Shown here piece by piece: positions 1 through 6,301 of a DNA stretch of 7,923 nt. The notes beneath the pieces were generated by a model. It had not been told where the DNA came from. It saw nothing but the letters and a program-made list of their open reading frames with translations, and did not search any database. The DNA comes from JBBSEZ01 sp038239195 (GTDB lineage Bacteria; Planctomycetota; Planctomycetia; Gemmatales; Gemmataceae): assembly GCA_038239195.1 (NCBI GenBank), contig JBBSEZ010000459.1:1-7923 (forward strand), given 5' to 3'. Positions within the stretch are counted from its first letter, which is position 1; every line of letters starts with the position of its first letter. A program made the position numbers and the translations under genes.

Positions 1-116
1 CGGCCCACCCTACGAGGGCTGCGGCTGTCCCCCGCGTGGGCCTCGAAGACTCGGCCCACCCTACGAGGGCTGCGGCTGTCCCCCGCGTGGGCCTCGAAGA
101 CTCGGCCCACCCTACG
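1..116. repeat. 51-bp tandem repeat, two full copies plus a 14-bp partial third, forming REP-like hairpins
   Basis: Positions 1-51 and 52-102 are identical, and 103-116 repeats the first 14 bases before the match breaks at 117. The window starts inside the array, so more copies may lie to the left. Each junction folds: GTGGGCC at 36-42 pairs with GGCCCAC at 53-59 across a 10-nt loop, and the same fold recurs at 87-93 with 104-110. Read on the minus strand, each hairpin is immediately preceded by GTAG (plus-strand CTAC at 61-64 and 112-115) and one extra G. GTAG before a short stem-loop is the usual layout of REP elements. The 51-bp period is a multiple of three, so a repetitive reading frame crosses it. 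That frame runs on out of phase with the large gene and is not credible as a gene. The repeat identity is seen directly; the REP classification is an inference. Confidence 0.85.
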
Positions 117-180
117 GTCTCGCGACGAAGTCTCCCGACCTTCCTTCAACGATTTCAACGACCCTCCCAAAGGGCATACC
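117..180 (+). promoter_or_regulatory. Leader of the large membrane-protein gene, with a weak Shine-Dalgarno
   Basis: This short stretch separates the repeat array from the start codon at 181. AAAGGG at 169-174 lies 6 nt before the ATG and is a plausible but imperfect ribosome binding site. I see no convincing -35/-10 pair here, so the promoter either lies upstream of the window, is masked by the repeats, or does not follow the consensus. Confidence 0.4.
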
Positions 181-3100
181 ATGGCCACCGTCAGCAAGCC
201 CGAGCGCCAGAACCTGGCCCAGGACCACCAGCGCGTGCGCAGTCCGTTGCAGGCGCTGCGCGGCTACATTCGCTCCTACGTCACGCTCGAAGGGGCGGCC
301 CTGTGCGGGCTCTACCTCGCCCTGTGGTTCTGGGTCGGCATGGTGCTCGACTACGGCGTCTTCCGCCTCACGGCCCTCGACTGGGTGGACGTGCTGCCCT
401 GGGGCCTGCGCCTGGGCGTACTGATCGTGCTCGTCTCGGGCCTGCTCGCCACGGGCGCCTTTGTCGTGGTGAGCCGCTTTCTGCGCGAGTTCAGCGACGC
501 CGCCGTGGCCCTGGTGCTCGAACGGCGCTTTCCGAAATTGCTCGGCGACCGGCTCATCACGGCCGTCGAACTGTCCGACCCGCAGCAGGCGGAGGCCTAC
601 GGCTACTCGGCGGCGATGGTCAAGGAGACCATCCACGAGGCGGCCCATCGGGTCGCCCAGGTGCCCGTGCGCGAGGTGTTCGACTGGAAGCGCCTGTGGA
701 TGCGCGGCCTGCTCGTCGTGCTGACGACCCTGGGCATCTACCTCGTCTGCTGGGGCGGCGTTGCCGCCGTGCGGGCGGTGTCGAGCGGGCCCCTTCGGCC
801 GGAAGGGGGGCTGACCCAACTCAACACCGTGTCGTCGCTGTGGTTCGAGCGCAACATCCTGTTGCGCGACGTCCTCTGGCCGCGGCAGACCCGGCTGGAG
901 GTGGTCAACTACCGAGACAACGAGCGCGTCGCCAAGGACAAAACTCTGCCGGCGCTGCGCGTGCGGGCTTGGAAGTACGTCATCGCCGACCGCGGCACGC
1001 GCGAGGGCTGGCGGTTGCTGACCTGGGACGACGTCGGGGAGCGCGCCGCGCTATTCGGCGCCTACGTCAAGGCCCCGGAGGTATGGGCGCCGCGCGATCG
1101 CGAGCGCGGCCTGACGGCCGACGAGGTCGAGCTCTGGCTCAACCGCTTCCCGTTCAAGAAGCGCGGCGACGGCGAGGGCCTCCCGGCCCGCTGGAACATC
1201 GCGGACGAGGGCGCCACGCAGGAGGAGGGCGCCGAGCTACGCCAGCGTGCTCTGCGCTGGTCCGACCTGACGCCAGACCGCCTGGGCAAGTTCCCGGTCC
1301 CGCAACTCCCGGCGGGGGAGTGGGACCCCCTGGCCTACCCGATGGAGGCGGCGAGCCTGGTGAGCGCGCTGGCCGGGCAGTCGCTCGCGCCGATGGTGGG
1401 CGTTCCGGGGCCCGCACTGACCCGAGTGATGGTGGGGCCGCAGGAAGTCAGCCTCACGGTGGACGTGGTCGAGAAGCAAATTCCCTTGCGCCAGAAGGCG
1501 CTCCCCGGCCCGACCAAGACGGCGCTCGCGCGGCGCGTGGCCCTGGTCAAGGGCCTCACCGACAGCCTGTCGGCGGAGCTCGCGCCACGCGACGCGTTCG
1601 CCGCGGCGCTCGCGCAGTGGGAGAACAAGCCGGACCGCTCCACCCTGCGGCAGAAGATGGAGGTGGCCCTGCTCGCGGCGCAGGGCAAGCGCGCCGACAA
1701 GGAGAAGGCCAAGGCGGAGGCCCGGGAGGCTGTCGCCGGCTTCCTGGCGACGTGGGACCGGAGCGGGCTGGCCGAAGTCGAGAGCGAGTCCAAGGACCTG
1801 CTCCGGCAGTCGGAGCAGCTGACCGCAGTGGAGATGGTGTTCGTTCACCTCACGCGCTACCTCGAACTGCGCGAGACGATGAACGGCGTGGTGGCGCGCG
1901 TGGGCGATGCGGCCCACAGCCGGCTGCTGCGCAAGCTCGTCTTGCCGGAGCAGTTGGAGCTCGTTTACCACGCGGGCAAGAAGGACCGGAAGACCAACAC
2001 CATGCAGAGGGCCGGGAACAACGAGTACACCGGCAACTTCGGCACGCTCCAGGAGTCGGTCACGTTCTGGGCGCGCGGGGGCGACTACAAGACGGCGGAG
2101 CAGACGATCACCGTGGTCGAGAACCCGAAGGTGGACCTGCTGCGGAGCGAGGAGGAACGGCCGGCCTACGTCTACTATCGGGTCGCGGACGGCCAGGCGA
2201 GCGAACTGCGCGGCAAGCGTCAGGCGTTCAACGAAGTGCTGCTCTCGGTGACGGCGCCGGACGGCTCGCACGCCGAGGTGCTGGCCGGCACGTCGTTGAC
2301 GCTGACGGCCAAGACGAACAAGCCGATCAAGTCGGCCACGCTCAGCACGGTGCTGAAGGTCGGCGCCGGCAAGGCGCACGACCTGCCCGTCTGGGGGTGG
2401 GCACGGCAGATGAAGTCGGTGTCGATCAGCGCCAGCGGCAAGCCGGTCCCGGGGGTGAAGGCCGCCGTCGGCGAGGTCGGGCACGTGGTGGTGCTGTCGG
2501 TGGACGACGTCGCCAAGGAGCATCAGTTCAAGCTCTCCTACGTGACGGCCAAGGGCGGGGTTGCCCGCAGTAGCATGGTGTCGCTGGCGCCGTCGCGCGG
2601 CGCCGACAAGCGCGTGGTCGGCGTCGAGGTGACGTACGACCTGGAGCTCGGCGAGAACAACTCGCACCTGCCGATCCGCATCGAGAACGTGCAGCAGGAA
2701 CTGGCGATGACGGTGGCGTTCGTCGACGAGGACAACGTGCCGGGCAGCCGGGTGATCCGGGTGACGCCGGTGCGCGACCAGGCGCCGGCCATCCGCGAGT
2801 TCAGCGTGGATGAATCGGTGCGCACCTCGAAGGAGGGGCACGTCGTCACCGCCAAGGCGCGCCTGCCGTTCCGGGCACGGGTGCAGGACGATCTGGGCCT
2901 GGCGCGAGTGCGTTACGCCTACACGGCCGATCGCGACGACCTGAAGCGGAAGCGCAAGGAGAACGAGGTTTTCGTGCGCCTGGGCGGGGTCGTTCTGCCC
3001 ACGCAGGGGCCGGCGACTTTCTGGGCCAGCGCCGCCGCGCTGGCCGCGCCGTACGAGGTGGTACTGACGCCCAAACACGTCGAACTGCCGCTGTTCGACC

Positions 3101-4272
3101 GGACGATTCACGCGCGGAAGACGGAGGCCGATGGCCGGCTGGAGTTTCTTACGCTCGCCACGATCGAGGGGCTGCTCCCGAAGAAGCAGGCCAACCCGTT
3201 CCGCGTGCTCCTGCGGCAGTTCTCGGTCGAGCCGGACGAGTGGTCGCTCGAGCAGCCGCCGCCGCCCCCTGTCCCACCGGAACTGGCGAAAGACGCCAAC
3301 GACCGCGAGCGCCGGGACTACGACAAGCGCCTGGAGGAGTTCGAGCGCGAGGTGCGCGAGTATCCGAAGGCCTGGACGAAGTGGTACGATCTGAGCGAGC
3401 GGCGGGTCGATTGCGTCCTGCTGGCGCCGCTGTTCGAGTATTACGACCGCACGGAGAAGGCCTGGAAGAAGGTGCAGGAGACCGACGAGCGCAAGGCGCA
3501 GCCGCGCTACGAGGTGAAGGTGTGGCTGGAGGTCGAGGACACCTTCGCGGAGGGCGAACTCAAGGCCGACGGCCAGCCGAGGCCGAACACCAGCCGCAGC
3601 AACGAGACGTTCACGTTCCTCGTGGTCTCGGAGAACGAGTTGCTGGCGCGGATCGGCGAGGAGGAGGAGAAGAAGCGCGACGAACTGCGCAAGACCTACC
3701 TGCCGCTGGACGAGAAGCAGAAGGACATGGGCAAGCTCGTCAGCGACCTGGGGCCGCGCACCCTCGACGAAGAAACGGTGGCGTCGCTGGCGGTGCGGGC
3801 GGGGACGCTGGACACGGAGACGCTGGCGTCGGGGCAGAAGGTGGCGAAGGACGTGCTGGCGGTCTACCAGCGCATCCTGCGCGAGATGCGCCTCAACCAG
3901 GTCAGCGACAAACTGACGAAGAAGGTCCATCTCTCGATCGTCGAGCCGCTGAGCAAGATCTGCGACGACGGCGGAAACTTCGACACGACGCGGGCGGCGG
4001 TGCAGGCGCTCCAGAAGGAGCTGGAGGACACGAAGAAGGGGCTGCCGCAGCGGCTGGCCCAGGGCGAGCTGAAGGCGAAGAATGCGCAGATGGAGATGGA
4101 GCTCCTGGTGCGCCGGCTGAACGAGGTGCTCAGCGCGATGCAGGGCATTTCGGACATCAACGACCTGATCAACATCCTGGTCAAGATCGAGCGGGACGAG
4201 GAGGCCCAGGCCCGTGGCCTTCAGAAGGTGCTGGGGGACGAGATCGATAACCTGGTGAACCCGAAGAAGTGA
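181..4272 (+). CDS. Large three-helix membrane-anchored protein, DUF4175-like, function unknown
   Basis: A 1363-residue protein. The N-terminus is basic, followed by predicted membrane helices at about 36-57, 75-98 and 174-197. The positive-inside rule puts the N-terminus and the 99-173 loop in the cytoplasm and the remaining ~1165 residues in the periplasm. The cytoplasmic loop carries LERRFPKLLGDRLITAVEL (113-131), which resembles the region between helices in DUF4175-type proteins. The segment around 632-653 (RGGDYK, then a beta-rich stretch ending VENPKVDLL) and the DDLGLARVRYAY motif starting at 903 look like the repeated beta-rich parts of such proteins. A charged, probably helical region lies near 485-560, a proline run PPPPPVPP at 1026-1033, and a charged coiled-coil-like C-terminus from about 1155 to the end. 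ATG at 181 was chosen because it has AAAGGG 6 nt upstream and leads directly into the first helix. No enzyme motif was recognised. The family assignment is from memory and tentative; the ORF itself is well supported by its membrane architecture. It is separated from tssA by hairpins and a promoter, so a T6SS role is not implied. Confidence 0.85.
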   Translation: MATVSKPERQNLAQDHQRVRSPLQALRGYIRSYVTLEGAALCGLYLALWFWVGMVLDYGVFRLTALDWVDVLPWGLRLGVLIVLVSGLLATGAFVVVSRFLREFSDAAVALVLERRFPKLLGDRLITAVELSDPQQAEAYGYSAAMVKETIHEAAHRVAQVPVREVFDWKRLWMRGLLVVLTTLGIYLVCWGGVAAVRAVSSGPLRPEGGLTQLNTVSSLWFERNILLRDVLWPRQTRLEVVNYRDNERVAKDKTLPALRVRAWKYVIADRGTREGWRLLTWDDVGERAALFGAYVKAPEVWAPRDRERGLTADEVELWLNRFPFKKRGDGEGLPARWNIADEGATQEEGAELRQRALRWSDLTPDRLGKFPVPQLPAGEWDPLAYPMEAASLVSALAGQSLAPMVGVPGPALTRVMVGPQEVSLTVDVVEKQIPLRQKALPGPTKTALARRVALVKGLTDSLSAELAPRDAFAAALAQWENKPDRSTLRQKMEVALLAAQGKRADKEKAKAEAREAVAGFLATWDRSGLAEVESESKDLLRQSEQLTAVEMVFVHLTRYLELRETMNGVVARVGDAAHSRLLRKLVLPEQLELVYHAGKKDRKTNTMQRAGNNEYTGNFGTLQESVTFWARGGDYKTAEQTITVVENPKVDLLRSEEERPAYVYYRVADGQASELRGKRQAFNEVLLSVTAPDGSHAEVLAGTSLTLTAKTNKPIKSATLSTVLKVGAGKAHDLPVWGWARQMKSVSISASGKPVPGVKAAVGEVGHVVVLSVDDVAKEHQFKLSYVTAKGGVARSSMVSLAPSRGADKRVVGVEVTYDLELGENNSHLPIRIENVQQELAMTVAFVDEDNVPGSRVIRVTPVRDQAPAIREFSVDESVRTSKEGHVVTAKARLPFRARVQDDLGLARVRYAYTADRDDLKRKRKENEVFVRLGGVVLPTQGPATFWASAAALAAPYEVVLTPKHVELPLFDRTIHARKTEADGRLEFLTLATIEGLLPKKQANPFRVLLRQFSVEPDEWSLEQPPPPPVPPELAKDANDRERRDYDKRLEEFEREVREYPKAWTKWYDLSERRVDCVLLAPLFEYYDRTEKAWKKVQETDERKAQPRYEVKVWLEVEDTFAEGELKADGQPRPNTSRSNETFTFLVVSENELLARIGEEEEKKRDELRKTYLPLDEKQKDMGKLVSDLGPRTLDEETVASLAVRAGTLDTETLASGQKVAKDVLAVYQRILREMRLNQVSDKLTKKVHLSIVEPLSKICDDGGNFDTTRAAVQALQKELEDTKKGLPQRLAQGELKAKNAQMEMELLVRRLNEVLSAMQGISDINDLINILVKIERDEEAQARGLQKVLGDEIDNLVNPKK

Positions 4273-4501
4273 GGCGGGGGCCTGGTCCCAGGAGAGGGCG
4301 CCTGTTCCCGGAGCGCGAGCACCGGGGGCGGGCGCCCTTTGGGCGTGAAAGAGGGAGTCGCGCTCCCCGGGAAGAGGACCAAGGCCTTCGGCACACGCGG
4401 AGGGCGAACCGCTGCGCCTCAAACCCCGACCCACAGACCGAGCAGGGCACTCGCGAAAGATTTGCCTCGCCCCTTTTCGTCGCGCCTCTCCAGATTTTCT
4501 T
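4273..4501. other. Non-coding intergenic DNA rich in GC hairpins
   Basis: This is the first part of the 309-nt gap between the large gene and tssA. An open frame in phase with tssA extends back to a TTG at 4339. It lacks a ribosome binding site, its predicted residues do not resemble TssA, and it crosses the promoter, so I treat this stretch as untranslated. It holds several inverted repeats: CCTGG/CCAGG (4281-4285 with 4288-4292), the larger nested hairpin at 4296-4337, and GGGAG/CTCCC (4353-4357 with 4363-4367). From about 4380 to 4490 I see nothing beyond a gradual rise in AT content toward the promoter. Confidence 0.6.
4296..4340 (+). terminator. Terminator-like nested hairpin after the large gene
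   Basis: GGGCGCC (4296-4302) pairs with GGCGCCC (4331-4337). Inside it CCCGG (4307-4311) pairs with CCGGG (4322-4326), with a symmetric 4-nt internal loop and a 10-nt apical loop. The stem begins 24 nt after the TGA stop and is followed by only three T residues, so it is a weak candidate for intrinsic termination. It could instead be a 3'-end stabilising hairpin or part of a dispersed repeat. Confidence 0.4.
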
Positions 4502-4529
4502 TTGACAATGGCACCGCTGCCTCTATACT
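4502..4529 (+). promoter_or_regulatory. Near-consensus sigma70-type promoter for the tssABC operon
   Basis: A perfect -35 hexamer TTGACA (4502-4507) is followed after 16 nt by TATACT (4524-4529), five of six matches to the -10 consensus. The T-rich run ATTTTCTT just upstream (4494-4501) could act as an UP-like element and stands out in this GC-rich DNA. Transcription would start near 4536, giving a leader of about 46 nt before the tssA ATG at 4582. No operator palindrome was recognised around it. The match to consensus suggests housekeeping-sigma expression of the T6SS genes, independent of the upstream gene. Confidence 0.75.
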
Positions 4530-4571
4530 CGACCTCGCACTTCCTCCGAACGGGAAGTCGGCCGCGCGGGT

Positions 4572-4576
4572 AGGAG
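4572..4576 (+). promoter_or_regulatory. Shine-Dalgarno that fixes the tssA start
   Basis: AGGAG lies 5 nt before the ATG at 4582. Upstream in-frame starts, including TTG at 4339, have no comparable site, and most lie before the predicted transcription start. This decides the start at 4582 and gives a 378-residue TssA. Confidence 0.75.
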
Positions 4577-4581
4577 CGACG

Positions 4582-5718
4582 ATGGCGTCTCCCGAGGTCC
4601 TCGATTTCGCAACGCTGCTCGCCCCCCTCGGGGGGGACAATCCGGCGGGGGAGGACTTGCGAGCCAATTCCTCCCCGACCTCTCCCTATTACGCGGTCAA
4701 GGACGCCCGTTCGGCAGCGCGCGCCGCCGAGCGCCAGGTCGTGGTGGAGGGCGAGGAGACGGGCAATCCGCCGGACTGGCGGCCCGTCCTTCAACTCGGC
4801 GTCAAGGCGCTTGCCGAAAAAACCAAGGACCTGGAGATCGTCGCCTACCTGATCGAGGCCCTGACGCGCCTGCACGGCTTCGCGGGCCTGCGCGACGGGC
4901 TCCGTCTGGCCCGCGAACTGGCTGAGCAGTTCTGGGACAACCTCTATCCGCTGCCAGACGAAGAAGGGATCGCGACGCGCGTGTCCCCCCTGACGGGGCT
5001 GAACGGGGATGACGCCGAGGGCACGCTGATCAACCCCATCGCGCGCGTCCCGTTGACCGAGGGGGCGAGTGGAATGCCCTACGCCTACTTTCACTTTCAA
5101 CAAGCGGAGGCCCTCAGCAAACTGCCCGAGGATGCCCGAGACCGGCGAATCGCGCAGGGCTCCGTCTCGATGGAGATGTTCGAGAAGGCGGTCGCCGAAA
5201 CCCCGGGCGGGTTTTTCACCAACCTGGTGCAAGACGTCGAGCAAAGCCAGGAGGAGCTCTCCAAGCTGGTGAGCGTGCTGGCGGAGAAGTGCGGGGACTA
5301 CGCCCCGCCCTCGTCGCAAATCCGCACCGCCCTCACCTCCTGCCTGGAGGCGGTCTGCTTCCTGGCCCGCGACAAGTTGGCCATGAGCCGGTTGACCGCC
5401 GAACAACCGGCCTCGGAGCAGGCCGAGCAGGAGGGGGAGGCCTCTTCAAGGGGCGGGGGAGGCGGCGGGCTGGACGGGGTGTCGGACGCCATTCGCACGC
5501 GGGACGACGCTTTCCGTACACTCCTGAAGGTCGCCGACTTTTTTCGCCGCACCGAACCGCACACCCCCGTTTCGTATGCCCTGGAACAGGCGGTCCGCTG
5601 GGGCCGGATGTCGTTGCCGGAGTTGCTGACGGAGCTGATAGCCGACGAAACCGCACGGCAGACGTTCTTCAAACGAGTGGGCATCCCCGCGCCACTCGAG
5701 GGAGGGGGAGGGGGGTAG
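4582..5718 (+). CDS. tssA: Type VI secretion system protein TssA (ImpA family)
   Basis: A 378-residue cytoplasmic TssA. TssA proteins bind the baseplate, tube and sheath and prime or cap tail polymerisation. The ImpA N-terminal domain covers roughly 8-160: LGGDNPAGEDLR (17-28), the helical stretch 72-109, then WDNLYPLPDEEG (118-129) and the SPLTGLNGDDAEGTLINPI region (135-153), all characteristic. A helical middle region (about 170-275) follows, then a hydrophilic linker ending in six consecutive glycines (291-296), then a C-terminal domain with EPHTPVSY (325-332) and AVRWGRMSLPELL (337-349), as in short-form TssA proteins. The protein ends in five glycines (374-378), encoded by a purine-only G-rich tract. 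The start is set by AGGAG 5 nt upstream and a promoter 53 nt upstream. It is first in the tssA-tssB-tssC order, which is common in T6SS loci. A 75-nt gap separates it from tssB. Confidence 0.94.
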   Translation: MASPEVLDFATLLAPLGGDNPAGEDLRANSSPTSPYYAVKDARSAARAAERQVVVEGEETGNPPDWRPVLQLGVKALAEKTKDLEIVAYLIEALTRLHGFAGLRDGLRLARELAEQFWDNLYPLPDEEGIATRVSPLTGLNGDDAEGTLINPIARVPLTEGASGMPYAYFHFQQAEALSKLPEDARDRRIAQGSVSMEMFEKAVAETPGGFFTNLVQDVEQSQEELSKLVSVLAEKCGDYAPPSSQIRTALTSCLEAVCFLARDKLAMSRLTAEQPASEQAEQEGEASSRGGGGGGLDGVSDAIRTRDDAFRTLLKVADFFRRTEPHTPVSYALEQAVRWGRMSLPELLTELIADETARQTFFKRVGIPAPLEGGGGG

Positions 5719-5793
5719 TCTTCCAGCAGCGCGAGAGAACCGAGTTGCCGCCCAAACGGGCACGTGTCCAACAACTGTCAGGAGGTCCGGTGC
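5719..5793 (+). promoter_or_regulatory. tssA-tssB spacer with a strong Shine-Dalgarno for tssB
   Basis: AGGAGG at 5780-5785 lies 8 nt before the ATG at 5794 and is the best ribosome binding site in the window. It rules out the in-frame GTG at 5764, which would put the site inside the gene. No terminator or promoter is visible, so tssB is likely co-transcribed with tssA. The strong site fits the high copy number needed for a sheath subunit. Confidence 0.75.
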
Positions 5794-6300
5794 ATGAGTT
5801 CCATCCACGACAAGCTGGATCGGGTGCGCAAGCCCCGCGTCCACATCACCTACCAGGTCGAGACGGAAGGAGCGGTGGTCGAGAAAGAACTGCCGTTCGT
5901 CGTCGGCGTGCTGGGCGATTTCTCGGGCAACCCCACGCAGCCCTTGAAGCCGCTCAAGGACCGGAAGTTCATCCAGATCGACCGGGACAACTTCAACGAC
6001 GTCATGGCGCGCATGACGCCGGGCCTCAACCTCAAGGTGGAGAACACCCTCAAGGGCGACGGCAGTGAGATGGCGGTCCAGCTCAAGTTCAACTCCATCG
6101 ACGATTTCTCCCCTGCCCGGGTGGTCGATCAGGTGGAGCCGCTGAAGAAGCTCCTGGAGACCCGCGACAAGCTGCGCGACCTGCTGACCAAGATCGACCG
6201 CTCCGAAGACCTCGAAAACATCCTCGAAAAAGTCTTGCAGAACACCGAGCAGCTCAAGCAACTCTCGGCCGAGCTCAAGGCGGAAGAAGGGAGCAAGTAA
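5794..6300 (+). CDS. tssB: Type VI secretion system contractile sheath small subunit TssB (VipA)
   Basis: A 168-residue protein, the usual TssB length. TssB pairs with TssC to form the helical contractile sheath around the Hcp tube in the cytoplasm. Family hallmarks in order: PRVHITY (14-20); LPFVVGVLGDFSG (33-45), the strand-turn region with the conserved GDFSG; the DRKFIQIDRDNFNDVMARM segment (56-74); and LKFNSIDDFSPARVV (97-111) with the conserved F-x-S-x-x-DFSP pattern. The C-terminus from about 115 is a charged amphipathic helical region, which in this family contributes to sheath packing. ATG at 5794 is set by AGGAGG 8 nt upstream. The TAA stop is followed after one base by the tssC start, so the two are probably translationally coupled, as expected for partners needed in equal amounts. 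Confidence 0.97.
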   Translation: MSSIHDKLDRVRKPRVHITYQVETEGAVVEKELPFVVGVLGDFSGNPTQPLKPLKDRKFIQIDRDNFNDVMARMTPGLNLKVENTLKGDGSEMAVQLKFNSIDDFSPARVVDQVEPLKKLLETRDKLRDLLTKIDRSEDLENILEKVLQNTEQLKQLSAELKAEEGSK

Positions 6301-6301
6301 C

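Noticed and set aside
1..116. CRISPR array
   Set aside because: The copies are identical over the full 51 bp with no variable spacers, so it is a simple tandem repeat.
36..2573. An 845-codon open frame on the + strand that begins inside the 51-bp repeats
   Set aside because: It overlaps the large gene in another frame, is very rich in R, G, A and P, and has no recognisable domain. The in-frame repeat only reflects a 51-bp period divisible by three.
4339..4581. N-terminal extension of TssA from an upstream TTG
   Set aside because: It has no ribosome binding site, its residues do not match TssA, and it spans the -35/-10 elements. AGGAG before 4582 and the ImpA domain starting near residue 8 support the ATG at 4582.
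1237..5406. A 1389-codon open frame on the minus strand, antisense to the large gene, the intergenic gap and most of tssA
   Set aside because: Its predicted residues are dominated by R, H, L, Q, A and V without domain order, typical of the stop-poor antisense frame of GC-rich genes. It also crosses the promoter and overlaps genes with clear family motifs.
5764..5793. Alternative GTG start for tssB 30 nt upstream
   Set aside because: It would place the strong AGGAGG inside the gene and add ten residues not typical of TssB. The ATG at 5794 has ideal spacing.
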